DNA from: Eutrigla gurnardus
Lineage: Eukaryota; Chordata; Actinopteri; Perciformes; Triglidae
Direction of reading: 5' to 3'
Length of the DNA: 64,000 nucleotides
NCBI GenBank assembly: GCA_963514095.1
Contig: OY741276.1
Location: 9,420,407 to 9,484,406 of the forward strand
Made by a program: the position numbers and the translations under genes. Positions 24,792 to 38,981 of the stretch are shown in pieces (the stretch's first letter is position 1; each line of letters starts with the position of its first letter). The notes under the pieces were generated by a model. It saw nothing but the letters and a program-made list of their open reading frames with translations, was not told the origin of the DNA and made no database searches.

Positions 24792-26945
24792 TCGCGTGGC
24801 AGTCTATTGATTCTCAGTGTTGTTCTTGTGCTGTTGGTTAAACAAGACAGTAATAATGGAGCAACATTGTTTAGTCTGTTTATTGAACTGTGACTGGCTG
24901 ACATTGATTGTTGTCTTCTGCTTTGGGATTGGATATACACACACAATATATGTGTGTGATTGAGACTCTGTGGATCAGTACAGCTGTGTCTGTTTGTGTC
25001 ATGTGTTTTCAGCTATAGCCTTGAGAAAGAGAAGGACTAACTAGTGCAGGCAGGAAACATTTCTTGGTTAATCTTCTTTCACTCATTTCTGTTTCTTCTT
25101 TTGTCAGTTTGGAGTTTGGCGCTCAGTCAAGACTGCAGAAAATATGGAAAGGGGAACGAGTGCAGGCAGAGGGCACAGCGAGGACAGAAGAAAGATTTAG
25201 TGAGGGGTAAACAGTCACTGAGGTGTTTGATACCACTGACGAGAGGCAGAACAAAGGGAGAACGACAACGAATAAAAGGGAGAGAACAAGAACTAGAGGG
25301 TTGCTGACAGAAGGTGGAAGAAGAAGTGAGGAGCAGGTAAAAAAACAAGGGAATCATAGGAGGAAAGGGGGAGATGCTGCGCTCTACATTTCAAGGCCCA
25401 TATCAACTTCAGGAGCACTATTTCAGTCATATTTCATATCTGCACTTCTTATTAAGATCTGTAAAAATCCCTGCAGCATCACTCATATGTCTGATTCTGA
25501 AAATAGAGCTGTTTTATATCCTAGAGCTGCCGTCGGAGTCAAAGGAATGCTTAGCACATCGGGGTAAAATTTGGCCCCGATCAATACATTTCAGAGTTAA
25601 TTAGGTCGGAGCTATTTCTCAAATATCAAGCTGCCGCAGATTGAGCTTTCATTGAATAAATGTCCCATTTTATTCTTTTTTTTACAGATGAACCCAGAGG
25701 CAAATCTTTTAAAGTTAGAAATATCAGAACTTCAATTTTGAGGCTTTCATGCACAAATTAAATTATTTTATTCCTACGTCATAAATGTTGCAGAGCACCA
25801 TGTAGTATGTGAATAAGTATTCAAAACGAGTGACATCAGAAACTTAAGTGCTTCATTCCTGTGCATTTATGAAGTGCTATCATGCGTGCCTCAAAAGAAT
25901 GCATTGAGCGCTGTGCATTTCCAGCAATAACAAGCTGATTTGATATTACATAAGGTTATGCCATCTGAAATTTCCATGCCTCAAGCCCTACAAGCAGACA
26001 TGAATAATTCATGCAAGTTTAATATTGAAATTGGTCATTTGTTTCCATGCCAAAGTACGTCGAAAGGAGAATTACAGAATGCTTTAGCACCCAATAGCCA
26101 TCACGGTGTTTTGAAATGACACCGGGAGCATCTTATGTTAGGTACATTTTATTATAATGAACAGAGGATCTGAAGCACCTCGGACATTTCAGCGCTCCGC
26201 ACATCCCCGGCTCAGCGCTTGAATTGGTCTCTTGGAGAGGGAGATGCTTGGTCTGCATTTTCTGCTCTATCATTAAAGCTCTTCCCAGTGTTCTGTCAAC
26301 ACACATGCATGGTTGCAGAAATGTTTGCCGCAAGCCTACACACAATTTGGTATCCATATACATGAGGAGACATAAACATTCACAGCATAGCGACTGCTCG
26401 CCCTCATTTCTTATGAATTTAGAATAGAGGTTCAAGTTGTTGTCTTTAAAATGAAAGTAAGAGGTTTACAGCTCTTTTCCATGTTTGAATTCAATGGTTG
26501 CTTTTATTTGAAATGTTGAAAATAATCACTATTCCCAAAGAAGAAAAAATAAAGTCATAATATCTTTACTTTGGCAGTTCAGTGAAATTTCAGTTTTAAC
26601 TGATAAAATGGGCTCCGAGTGAAAATGTGCCACCAATGCAAATGACGTGGCTCGGAGCTGTGTCTTGTTCGTGTCGAGCTGTTTTGGATGCTGCGCCATT
26701 CTCTTTCTTTCTCACTTGCTCATTCTCTCATCCTGTCCTCACTTTCTTTCTTTATTTCCACCGCTTCAGCGTTTTCTCCCCTCCAGCCTCAAAGGCCAGA
26801 GGCACGGTCCCCAGGGGGGAGCGGCGTTGTGTTTGTGTGCGAGGTGCTTGAAGATATTGTGAATATGCAGAAGTGTCTGAGTGAGAAAGATAGTGAGACT
26901 GTAGATTGTGTGAGGAAGGGATTGTGTGTCTGTTGGAGCTAGTTT

Positions 26946-26948
<3 letters not shown>
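24790..26948 (+). other. Intron 1, no exon seen
   Basis: Contains a small dyad (cacacacaatatatgtgtgtg near 24938) and a purine-rich patch at 25130-25375. No exon structure is evident. Confidence 0.4.

Positions 26949-26977
<29 letters not shown>
26949..26977. repeat. (GT)n microsatellite, 29 bp
   Basis: Perfect GT array; an inverted partner of the CA array at 27142-27179. Confidence 0.94.
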
Positions 26978-27140
26978 GTGTGCACAGCCGTTCCTCGGGC
27001 TCTCTAATTGGGACATGGGTTCTGTCTGTGCTGTGCACCAACCATTTTGATGTAAGTCCCACATGAGCATCGCTGTAAATCTTGATAATGGTATTAAGCT
27101 TGTCGAGCCGACCTGGGACTTTAGCCGGCAGTGTTTGCAT

Positions 27141-27141
<1 letters not shown>

Positions 27142-27179
<38 letters not shown>
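27142..27179. repeat. (CA)n microsatellite, 38 bp
   Basis: CA array after tgcatg, ending at agaaggc. Confidence 0.95.
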
Positions 27180-27182
<3 letters not shown>

Positions 27183-27327
27183 GGCTGCTTATTAATGTTG
27201 GAAAGACCCACATGCACATATACAGAACGCTGTAGTCCAAACTCATTACTGTCGCAGAGACAGACCTTTGTGGCACTTAAGACAGCTTACTACCTGCTAT
27301 AAATGTATTTCAGAGAGCCATAGGGGG

Positions 27328-27328
<1 letters not shown>

Positions 27329-27412
<84 letters not shown>
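27329..27412. repeat. Compound microsatellite (TG)n-(TA)n, 84 bp
   Basis: TG units to 27365, a single C, then TA units to 27412. It has the same order and strand as the compound array at 8482-8615. Confidence 0.97.
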
Positions 27413-27414
<2 letters not shown>

Positions 27415-30400
27415 AACTATAGGTGCACTTACAGAAATGCAACAGTATGCTCTGTTGAAAGATAAGGGCTTTATGCAACCAAAAAATGTGCTGAATTTGT
27501 AATAAATCAGCACATTGCAGACATATTTGGGATGGGAGAAAGTACTTCAGCAGCAGCTAATTAAAATGCACAGTAAAAGGATGTGACGGTGAGGTATAAA
27601 GTGAACAGCGCTCCGTGCTATGGAGCCTGTTAGACGTGTTCTTTGGTTAAAAATGTCACAGCAATAGGCATCGTCCTGACAGCACCGGGCGACGTGCGGA
27701 CATTCCGGCATGTCTTGATTGGTTGGAGCGGCTGCATCTGTACGGTGAAGGCCCCCAGATTGTTACACTACCTCAGCAGGTTCCAGACATATTGAGGCTA
27801 GTGGGAGACATCATTTTGTTTGAAGCCTCTGCCTTCCAACTTTTGTACTTTTTTTTGGAGACAGTTGATCCAAAACAACACGATGGCTGCAACTACCGTC
27901 AGTGCAAACAAAAAGGGAACCGTGTCCACGGCTGTTTGACAAAACCCCTGAGCATGTGATGTGAATTAAGGTGAAGCAAGTTTGTGTGCATTGAAAAGGA
28001 GTCCATGTCTACCACATAGCTGGCTGATTCTGACACTTTATTTCTTTTGCGCTTCATGAACACACAAACAAGTCTTGAAATGAGCTTAATTCTGACAGTT
28101 TGACTACACGCTGCAGTGACATTTTAAGTCGAATTGCAGTAAAGCACTGGAAGGCAATTTGGCTGGTGCATCTCTTTGATGTAATGCAAATGTTTCCATC
28201 AATTGTACTTTTTTAAGGCAGTGGAATTACCTCAGAGCAAGCTTCTTAATGTGTTTATTTATTTTGCTTGTGTTGTTGATTTGAAGCAAGTCATGTCATG
28301 ACAGGTGAATTTTTTTCTTTTCTGACTCATGGGAAATTATCTTCCAGCATAGCAACGCAATTTGGTTTGATATTGCGAGATGCGCATCATAAGTCTACAA
28401 ACAAACAAACATTTCACGGTGCATTTCAAACGGCACGTAGGCTTGTTTGGAACTATATAAGCAGTCTCTCCTCTTAACTCCCTGAAAATGCAAATGTTGT
28501 ACCAGCCAAGTGCTGTAAAAGCTAATGAGAGTAATGGGGTCTAGTGTACTCCGTGATGGGCTCGACATAAAGGGAATATGTGGGGGTGCGGCGTACTGTA
28601 ATATATGGGAATAGATGCCTGCAGCTGTTCGTGCTGGCTCGGTCTCAGTTTATGTCTCCATCTCTCAGAGCAGATGGAAAATATTATGATGCTGATGATA
28701 AGGGAGAGCGAAACATGCAGACGACAAGAGAATGAATAAGAAAAGTGGTGACAACTGAGGAAGACAAACAGCATGAAAGGTTAAGTTCCCTTCTCAGTCA
28801 GTTAGATCTTTTTCAAGAAGTCATTATTTCAAACAACTGTCAAACAAAGTCTCGGTCCAATGTTTTGCTTTTTCCTCTAATTATTGACTTAAGCGCCGGC
28901 TGCAAAAAAAGGGCTGCGCTGTAATGTGAAATATTAAGGACATGTCCCCCTGGGATTTTCATTACTGCAGCTATAAAACAGAGCAGTAATAATGTCTCAT
29001 TATTATCAACAAAACTCTTCCTAACATACATTGGGTTTCATTGTGTCTGGCACATCGCAACACGCAAGGGTTGTGAGTGCAAGGAAAAAAAAACTTTCCA
29101 GCAGACGCAATTTACACATCCAGATACATACACACAAGCACACAAAGCCTCTTGCAGTTCTCCATAATCCCTCTCCTTAACAAATTGTCTGTGAGTTTAG
29201 AGTTTGTTAGGGGAAACGAGGGGGAATTTAATCGGCATGACACCAGCAGGGGAATCTAATAAGGGAGACACCAGTGGGGCTTGTTTAACGATTTTCTCCT
29301 TTCGCCTTTTTCAATTAGGGTACCTTGCTGTGATCTCTGCCGAGTCTGCCTCTCATTTTTTTTTTTTAAAGTTGCTCTCTACCTCTGTCGGAGTCAATAT
29401 CTCTGTCTTTCTACCTACCTGCCAGCTGCTCTCTCGCATTCTCTGTTGGGCTGTTTGCCTTCTGCTTGTTGAAGTTTTCCCCCCTCTCTCTCACTGCAGC
29501 AAACACACATTAAGAATCTTCAATTTAAATGTAAGTGCTTTCCTAAGAGGATATTCAATTAATTACAAGGTTTGTAAAGTCCCAAAGTGAGGTCAGGGCC
29601 GGCACAATGAATTACAGGTCATGGAAAAGCATTCATCAATGAGGTGCATTGCTGTGAGCACTGTTATTAAAGGCAGTGCAGATTAAATACAACACAGGGA
29701 GTCCAGTTTGGGAAATAAGAGCTTTTTCGTTTTGCTATCAGTATTTGGACGGAGGAGGATCGGAGCGTCTCTAGAATGAGAGAGCTGTGTTTTTGGTTTT
29801 GTCGTGGTAGGGGGGGGATACACAATAAAGAAACTCAGCAGCTAACAGCACCATTGTTTATGTCTTACTCAGTTTATGTTTTAACCACGATGAAAAGGCT
29901 GGACGCTTTGCGTCACAGAATCACTTCATCTATTCATAGAAACCGGTTCGATTTGACCAGAAAGGCTCTGCCGTTTTGAGGGAGCTGTCACAGAATCTGA
30001 GCAGCCACCAGGATTTCTGCTGCGATCTCGTCCTCCTCCCAACAAACGTACGTAAACGTGAGAAATCAGCTTCATCAAGAGGCTTATAACGCGAGGAGGA
30101 GATGAATGGAAGGCAGCAAGGGGCTTTGAGTGATGAAGCAGAGTAATAGTGAGAGGTGTCGAGTTCTAATGGCCGTGCCATACATCTCCATTAACATGAT
30201 TGGATGTTACTAGTCAGCTGGTAGTGAAGGAGCTGGTAAATGAGCCAGTGATTGTGAAGCATGAGATGGCAACTGGTGGCAATCAGCTAATGCAAGTGTG
30301 AATTCGATGCCGCCTGAACTGGTGCTACCATCCATTTTCATCACTGTAGTCCAAGAGGGGGGGGATGTTGGCAGCGCCGAGCTTATCATGCATTAAACAT

Positions 30401-30731
30401 GCATTGTTTATACTCCACAGACCTACAGATATTGATACACAATCATCATCATCATCATCTGTCAAAAGCAATGAGTGTAAACCATTTTAAAATAAATGAA
30501 ATATCGTTTTGCTTGAGAGCTTCTAAACTGAGCTTCTTCAACCTTCTGACAGTCAGTAGGTCACATTAGTTCTGACCCATTAGCTAACTGGTGCTGCTGC
30601 TCGGATCTGCCCCGGCAACATGCCCCCGTTACCCCCCGTCACTTTCTCTCTCCCTCTCTCCCCATATGTACCTCATGTCCCGGAGATGTGTCTTACCTCC
30701 GCGTCTGGACTGTCGGGGACGTTTATGTCTC
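27413..30731 (+). other. Intron 1, no exon seen
   Basis: Mostly AT-rich single-copy-looking sequence. Short (ATC)n at 30442-30460 and a G run at 30357-30364. GC content rises from about 30590 into the minisatellite. No gene supported. Confidence 0.4.
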
Positions 30732-30831
30732 CATTCTGTTACCGTGGGTGATGAGGCATTCTGTTACCCCCGGTGACAGGGCATTGCGTTTCCCCTGGTG
30801 ACAGGACATTCCGTTGCCCACGGTGACAGGG
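30732..30831. repeat. 25-bp minisatellite, four copies, each with an imperfect GTTRCC/GGTGAC dyad
   Basis: Four contiguous 25-bp units begin at 30732, 30757, 30782 and 30807. Each starts with CATTCYGTT or a close variant (CATTGCGTT) and carries GTTACC, GTTTCC or GTTGCC, three bases, then GGTGAC (GGTGAT in unit 1). Length is identical in all four, with scattered substitutions. The half-sites form an imperfect dyad reminiscent of X-box (RFX) sites. A diverged related segment (catgcccccgttacc, then ccccgtcac) lies near 30619-30641. The repeat is seen directly; factor binding is inference. Confidence 0.85.
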
Positions 30832-30909
30832 CCGGGGATCATCAGGCTTCAAGCGGGGAGCGCAGGGCTGCTGTGGCATGTGCAGAAGAGACATGGGCAA
30901 GCCAGGGGT

Positions 30910-31013
<104 letters not shown>

Positions 31014-32925
31014 CATAATGCGTGTATGTTCGTGGATGAGCGAGTGTGAAGGTTCGATTTCGTTATTTTTTTTGCGACTGTGTTAAATTGCAACCGCCAG
31101 CGGTCCTTACTTGTATACAGCATAATGATTCCATAGAAAAGAGGCAAACAGGTTTGGTGGAAAGAGCAGGAGGCAAGCACTGAAAGCAGTGTTTATTTGG
31201 GAGTGTGTGTGTGTTCCTAGAGAAATGGGGAGTAAAGGGCGACGGGGAAGGGTCGCCCTCGGAAACAAAGTAAAAGGGTAGTGAAGGGTGAAGGAGAATG
31301 CACTTCACAGAGGAGAGCAGTACTGCATGAGTATGTCCTGCCCTAAATCTCAAACCATTTCCCTAATTTATTCACTACACCTGCTGTTTTCGTCTTAAGA
31401 CAAAAGGCCTTCTAGGAGATGAATAGTAGCTGACAATTCCAGCTGTGCCTAGCTGTTTTTGGGTCTGATGGACAGTTGAACCCAAGTAAATGGGGACAAA
31501 TGGGCAATCACATATTTAGCATTATAATCCTTCTACTTGTAATTGGTAGATGCGTTTGAGTAAGTGAGCTTTAGTGTTTGCAAACAGGTGTACACCACTG
31601 GCAGACACACAGTGGGAGTGCTGCTATGAATCAGAAATTGGATCCTTGGACCCCCAGCACACACACATGCCATTCCCATGCTTCTACCCTTAACTTAAGC
31701 TAAACATCCTGAGCAACAACACACAGGTCACTTCCTCTTATCTTGTAATGTTTTACATTTTGTTTTTGTTTGCAAAGGTACTTTCCCCATCCCACAATGA
31801 ATCCCAAGTCGATGTAATGATGTAGAGAATAGTGTATTGGTTAGAGTCGTACTCTACCTTCACTTACATTGTTCCAGCCTGTCTGTCTGCCTGAGGCTAG
31901 CACAGCTTGTTCCATTACTATTCACTTACCACATATGCTGTTGCCTCCATGGGACTTGGCCTGAGAAATGATATTACCCTCAGTCATTTTAAATGTGATA
32001 TTTAAAAAAGAATCTGATATCCTAATTATAAAGTTATGAGACCACAGTGTTGGACTCTTGCCAAAGGCCACATTGTGTGTCTTCTGTGGCTGCATTTAAA
32101 CAAAAAAAAAAAAATCTGTCTCCATATTTTTTAAACCACAGGCCACTTTGTGTGCTTTCCCATTGTTACTAAGTACAGTGTGTATCATTCCTCACAATAC
32201 TGTACCGGCGCAAAGTTTAGCTCGGCTGAATCCAGGTCACGGAGTCGGATAAGAAAAATCTTGTTTCCAGCCAGCCTTTTTCACTCGGTAGGATGACACA
32301 ATAATGTATAAATACAAGGTGCCCATGCGGAATGATTATTTTCCTGACATTCATTGAGTGATTTGAAAAATAGGAAGGAAACTCATACTGACAGGGACAA
32401 CAAGCCAGACGGTGAGGAAGACGGGCATCAGTGAGACGAGCATAAAAAAAATCACCAGACAGAAAAACCTGCAAAGAGAACCAGCTCATTGCATTCTCCA
32501 TTTTCACTTGAAGAGGAAGGCATCGTAAACTAGAAAACCATTAGCAGCCATTAGGCCGGTGTCAGTCAGCAGCAGAATAACAACCTAGCAGTTAGCAGGC
32601 AAATGGTCCACCCAACTCAGGCTGCATGGATGCAAGGAACTCAACTTCCAGCTGGCTGTACCGTAACGCCCCAACGTCGCCTCATATCAGCTTTACACTG
32701 CTACACACTGTTACACTCACATTCACACAGTTTCTATGATTTGCCCCTCTTGTTTGTCCTTCTCTCATACTCAGTGACATATTTATTATACTGTACTTGT
32801 GAGGACATTCAACTGGATCGTATCTTAAGCTTGCTATTATCCATATGGCCTTAACGGTTTTGTTAGAGAGGATTTTCTCATCTATAGAGAATATCTACTG
32901 TATACGAGTGGGATGGTTTTACCAG

Positions 32926-32926
<1 letters not shown>

Positions 32927-32972
<46 letters not shown>
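32927..32972. repeat. (AC)n microsatellite, 46 bp
   Basis: Perfect AC array ending at tcacacacag. Confidence 0.96.
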
Positions 32973-32978
<6 letters not shown>

Positions 32979-34471
32979 ACAGAGGCTTGGTTTGAGACAC
33001 AGCAGGACCCTTTCGTTTGGCTAATTTGTTTCCTGGGCATATGTCATATATTCAGCAGTGGGGAAAGGGGTATCGGCTTACAGGAGACGCAGTCACAGAT
33101 GCTTAAACACGCACACACACACACAGTCTTACTGTCAATCCCCTAACCGGTTAGAATTACTGGGTTTGGAAATAGGTTTCCTATGTGTTCCTAGGATTTC
33201 GTTTTTCGGCATAGCCACCGCTCGTCATTTATTTTCCACGTAGAACAAAAGGTTCTATTCATTTTATGTGCCTGAAGTGGATTCTTCGGGAAATCGACAC
33301 CTCATCGGAGCGGGGAATAATTTTGGCAGCATTAATCACTCTGACGTATCTCCCTCTCCAGCTTACCTTCTCCCACTCTTACACCTCCTCTGCTCCCCGG
33401 AAAAAAGTTTGGTTCAACTGCCGTGTCGGTCTTTCCTCCACCTTTTTTTTTTTTTTCACATCCCCCGTCCCCTTCCCTCCGTGTTAAGGAAACAGTTTAG
33501 GGAACAGTTAGTCAACAGACCACTCCGTCCCGCAGAGGGAGTGCAGAATAACGAGCACTGCCGGTGGATAATGGCCATGATTTAGCTCTCCAGTCAAAAG
33601 GTTACACTGCTCTTGCTCCAGGATGAATGGACGTAATAAGATACCCCTTGGATAAATAAGTCTCACATGAACTGCAGTACCGTCGAACCCCCAAAAGCCT
33701 ACTTGCAACAGTTATTTCTCCGTTTTAAAGGGGAAGCTAAGTTCCTTCCAGTAAGGAATATGTTTTATTGAAAGAAATACAGTTATTGAGAGATGGTGCA
33801 ACGAGTGTGATGGATGCAGAAATTAAAGGGGGAAATCACAAGTGCTGTTCCCATTATCTCGACTCCACGTAGAAGGAGGCAGGGAACCATCGGCCTGATG
33901 TAATGTCCTCCCTGGGAAGCATAGAGGAGGACAGGGGAGGAAAATGGGTTGATTTCTATCTCACAGCTGCTGTTAAAAATTCTGCTCATGGAGCCAGATC
34001 TTCATTCAGTCAGTGAGTAAGGCAGTCAGTAAATCTAACAGTTGGATGTTGTTAGAAATGTCTGATACGAGACACCCCTCCACCCACACACACAGACCCA
34101 GATATACAAACACACACCATGTCAATTAAGTAATAAGAAGCAGCAGTAATCAAGGATTTATTCCATGTAACCCGCAAGCTCTTAGCTGCATTTTTACAAG
34201 TATTCGCAAGTGTTTGTCGTCCGCATATTGATTTGATTAGGCACGTGTGTGTGTGTGTTCTTGCCCGTGCTCTTTAAGTGTGTATGAAGTGACACGTTGT
34301 GTGCTTGTGTGTCCGTACGTGTGTGTGTGTGTGTTTGCGTAGCTGTTGACATGCGGGAGTGATTACACGCAGCCTATATTTCCAGTGAATGAGTGCTGGA
34401 GTTGCTTATTTGAAACACATGATTTCTTTGTTCCTCTGCTGGCTACTGTGGAAGCTGAGAGGGTGGTATAC

Positions 34472-34472
<1 letters not shown>

Positions 34473-34512
<40 letters not shown>
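34473..34512. repeat. (AC)n microsatellite, 40 bp
   Basis: Perfect AC array after gtatac, ending at cgaggcag. Confidence 0.96.
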
Positions 34513-34513
<1 letters not shown>

Positions 34514-36167
34514 GAGGCAGGGTGGTAACCTGCTACTGACTCAACATTAATTAATGCCATATTGTATGTTTAAAAGCCAATCTTTTCCCAATTGTGTTAT
34601 TATATTGTGGCTCTGTGCCATGTAAAGACATCTGGTTCTGACTTGATCAGAGTTTTGTTACTGATGCTTGGGGGGAAAAAACTAATGTGACACCAGATAA
34701 ACCAGTGAATCCACCAATTGTTCTGTTCCATTGGAATTTATCGATTGGAAAGACCTGGCATTTAAAGAGGAAAAGTCTCTTTCTCACTCACGAGCCACTT
34801 ACTTCCACTTCTCGCCCCGAGTCTTTTTTTATTGCTTTATCTCACGTTTGATTATCTCTGTACCTTTTTACTAAACTGCCTTTCTTCCATCTTAATTAGT
34901 ATCTTGGTGTTGGCGTGCGTAGGCAGATAACCATCTGCCCCGTTTGTCAGTCATTGTCAATACTCTTACAGTACTTGTCCTTGTTTATCTGGCATGAGTA
35001 TGTGTGTGAGAGACGGAGACAGAAGGAGGGTCGGTCAGCATTCAAATGGGCAGACGGCACTGAACCAATTAGTCTGACTCTCTGTCTTTCCTTCCTTTTT
35101 CTTTGGCATTTATCTTCTTCATTTATCCTGTCCTCGTCTCTCGTCTCTCCTCCTGTCTCCGTCTCCCTCCATCTCACCATTTGTCTCTCCCCTGCACAGT
35201 GACATGGAAAGACCTTCCCCGTCGTCTTCCACCATTTTAAATAAATGGAAAATAATAAATTATTAAACATTCTTGAATCATTAAATCCGTGAACGCTGCT
35301 TAAAGCACAGGGGAGACAAGTGGTACTTTTGAAGAACAGTCCTTTGTTGACCAGGCAGCACTTGTTGAACTTGTTCCTCTATATTTTAACAACAGCCTAC
35401 TGAGTAATGGAATTTATTTGTTTTATTTTTTTCCGGAATGTTCACACTTTTAGGCCAGCCTTTTCTCTTGACTCTACTTCCCCTCCAGCATTAACCCTTG
35501 TAAAATAATAGAGAAAAATATTCCTTTCACTGCAGGTTTCTTTGCCACAAGGACATATGCCCCAGGAAATTGTCATTTTCTCGTTTCTATCTTCTTTTCG
35601 GAGCGCCTATTTTTTTTCACAACTAGCCCAAACATTTTATCTAACAGTAGTGTGATGGACCAAACCAGTCTTGCTTTATAAGGAGGCAGAGTAAAATTGT
35701 TTTTGACCACTATGTCAAGATATTTTAGGAAGATAAATATAACAAGGTTTTATGGGACTCAACTTAAATTGCAGATCATTTAAAGGTTAGAGGGCACCTT
35801 TGGGCCCTTCCTTGACCTAGAGCCCAGGACAACCGACCCGGTAGCCCTGCATACGGGTCTTTGTCGGGAGTGTCTGTCAGCATGCAGGGCAACTAACACA
35901 CATAAACAGTATTTTCCAGTGTACGTCCGCTTCATCAGCTCCTACTATATCTCTGACATCCAGCTGGCTCCAGGAGGATGATTGACACAGGAGACAGCCA
36001 ATTATAAAAGGCCGGGGAACAGAACTAAACATGTAGCAGCAGGACGTGCCGGTTTATGAATAAAACATCAGAAAACCGGCTTTCGGTTTGATTCGGATTC
36101 TGTTTCACGTTTGTTTGCTGCTGCATGTAGTTGGCTGATAGATTGATTGGGGGAAAAGTGTCAGGTA

Positions 36168-36169
<2 letters not shown>

Positions 36170-36219
<50 letters not shown>
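36170..36219. repeat. (GT)n microsatellite, 50 bp
   Basis: Perfect GT array after caggtaaa. Confidence 0.96.
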
Positions 36220-36221
<2 letters not shown>

Positions 36222-38469
36222 ACAGTAAATGCCAGGCAGTGACACAAGGCATAAATCGATGCCAAAGTGTCACACTAAATCAGCTTACAAAGTATCACTC
36301 TCAGAGTGTTTTTAATTTCATGACAGACCACAGAACACTTTCCCCAAAGGGTTGGTATTTAAATTGCAGCCGGATGATTACACGACTGGATTGCATACCA
36401 TATTTAATTTGGGAAAATTGTGGCTTCTGTGTGTCAAAAATTACCAGGTAGGTTTGTTGGAGTAAAGTACAGCGATTGAGCCGATTTCCTGCAACAAAAT
36501 AGCGTATGAGTTTAACACTGCACTCTCGACATTGCCGGGTGAAATGTTGCTCCGGCTTTGATAAACAAGCTCTGAAGATGCACCGGGGGAAGTCCGACCC
36601 AGATCGCTGTTAACTGAGAGCTTGAGCTTGGGAAGGAATGTGTGGCAGGAATGTGAGGCGGACTGGGAGCGCTGAGCCGCAAACCACAGGGTGACCAAGG
36701 GGATGGCATACCCCCCCCCACCCCACACCCCCCCACTCCCAGCCCTCTCGGCTTCCCAGGCTACTGAAAGATGGAACCCAGGACACACACCAGTGCTCAG
36801 ATGGCAGCACTTAGTCGGTTACCCATTTGAAAGTGTAACTCCACCCTCAAGGCAGCTCCAGAGTGGAGTGGCCACACAGAATGGACTTTAAACATTTTTC
36901 GCCCTGAGGGTGCTTTTAAAAAGGACAAACACGGCTGTCTGAGACCCACATAATCCTTGGTTAACCTTTACAGGGGACAAAGACTCGGGCGCAGGCAGGC
37001 TTGAATGCTCCCACATATGCACCGGGATACAAGCTTACTTCATTTGGGGCAACAGAAGTCCTAAGGCTCCTCCTCCCCTTTCTTTAAGAACTTCAACTAC
37101 ATAAAATAATGTGAAAGTGAATTCTCGATGGAAAGTTAGTTAAAGTTATTTTCCTCTACATTGATAACCCCCAAATAATTTGCCCTCAAATGTGCTCAGT
37201 AGTGCAGCGTTTGTGAGTGTGCTCTCTTACCACAGCACAGGCTGCTGCTGCCAGAGAGATCGTTATTTACGACTTTATCCCCATTAATTGCACAAATTCC
37301 CTTATTGCATGTAAAAATAAGAAATGCTAGAGAAACGGGGATGAGGCATAGAGAGAGGAAGGCCAACAGCGGTGATTTAAACTCAGTAATACTTTCCTAA
37401 ACGCAGTTTCAGCGTAATAAAGCAAAAGTTTGGGGTAGAAAAAAACAACTTAAAACAACATGACCCTTTTGAGACGGATGGAAAAAATATAGCGTTGTCT
37501 TGATACCTTCAGACTGTTGGCAGCGATTGGACTTATAATCATATCATTTCACCGCACTAAGGGGAAATCCACAGCTCACATCTCGCCTTTCCTTCTCCTC
37601 CCCTCTCCTTCTTTCATTGCCTCGCTGCCTGACTTTGCCTTTTAGCCTCACTTCCAGGGGACTTCGTCGTTTTGACTTTGCTATAGTCGAAACTGTGACT
37701 TTCTTATGCACCTAGAGAGATAAAGACAATGAGTGGGTGGCTTATCTGTATTGTATTAGTCTCTCTCATTATTTCTTCCGCATCACACATGCAAATCCGA
37801 TAAATATGATTAGCTTTCCTTTCTTTAACAGTTTTCACTGTCTTTCTTCAGCCTTCTATTTCCTTCACATTGTTTATTTCACACCCATCTGTTTCATTTA
37901 ACAGCCAGTTTGCAATGATAGGCAACCAGACATTAGTTAATCAACCCATAATTCCAGCACTATTATTTGTTTTCAAGCGTATTATTTCGAGGAGGAAACC
38001 CCACGAACACACACACATATGCTTGGCGCTGTCTTCAGTCATCACAGTGTATCAGTGCATCAGGTTGACAGTTGTATATTGTACAGATAATTTCCTCTTG
38101 AGCCGTTTGTGATCCCTGTCACTTCCCGTAAGTGGAAACATAAAATCCACGGTGTGTATGTGCACATGTATGGGTCAACACGTTGGTGTGTGTGTGCTCG
38201 CATATGTCTGAATGTGTGGCAGCTGATTGTGTGTGTGTGTGTGGTGTCCTCTCACACACCTCATTCTTGATCCGGTAGCTGTGTTTAGAGTGCGTTGGGT
38301 GGGGGGGGGCTTGACTGCAACACTACAAATGTCTAATTTTATTCATGCCTCAGTGCGTGAACGCCCTGAGCACTCGTTTTATGCTCTGACCTCGTAAAAA
38401 GCCTCTCCAGTGGACACTTAAAAAAAATGGAAACGGAGAAGGGAGTGGGGAGAGGTCAAGAAAAGGGAA
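36220..38469 (+). other. Intron 1, no exon seen
   Basis: A C-rich patch (36711-36738, cccccccca repeated with A) and a G run at 38302-38310. No supported exon. Confidence 0.4.
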
Positions 38470-38487
38470 GGGGGGGGGGGGGGGGGG
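38470..38487. repeat. Poly-G run, 18 bp with 3' extension
   Basis: Eighteen consecutive G residues followed by tgg. Such runs can form G-quadruplexes and are frequent sequencing-error sites. Confidence 0.9.
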
Positions 38488-38956
38488 TGGTTGGAATGGT
38501 TTTACAAGAATAAAAGAAAAATGAAGGAATTTTAAGAAAGGAGTGAGGGTTTAAGAGAAGGAGCATGTGTCCCAGCTTCCTTGATGAATGGTTGCTTTTG
38601 TTTCTGCTGCAGAATTTATATCCAAGACCAAAACTGCAGACACACATACACGTGTATTTACAATACGTACAATTTATCTTCTGTACATATTCCTGGCTGA
38701 AATGGCTTTTCAAGCTGTGAGGTATATAGGGGGTTTCTTAACCAGTGTGCTTGCTCGGCCCTTTGCTGTGAAGATATGGAGCACACTCCCTCTTCTTTGT
38801 GTGTGTTTGACTGGGGAAATCATACATTTTCTCTCACATAAATTAAACAAGGTTCAGACAGGGAAGCGAACGGATGGCTTCTCTTTTGGTTTTTCCCTTT
38901 GGAGCTCACCTTTCAACACTTTTTCTCTCCTGCTGTCATGCACAGACTTACAAACA

Positions 38957-38981
38957 TGCACACACACACACACACACACAC
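38957..38981. repeat. (CA)n, 25 bp
   Basis: CA array after aaacatg. Confidence 0.9.

Noticed and set aside
31048..31060. GGTTCGATTTC, resembling a tRNA/SINE B box
   Set aside because: No matching A box at the right distance and no cloverleaf; the upstream sequence is the TG array. A similar TTCGATTC near 46038 fails for the same reason.
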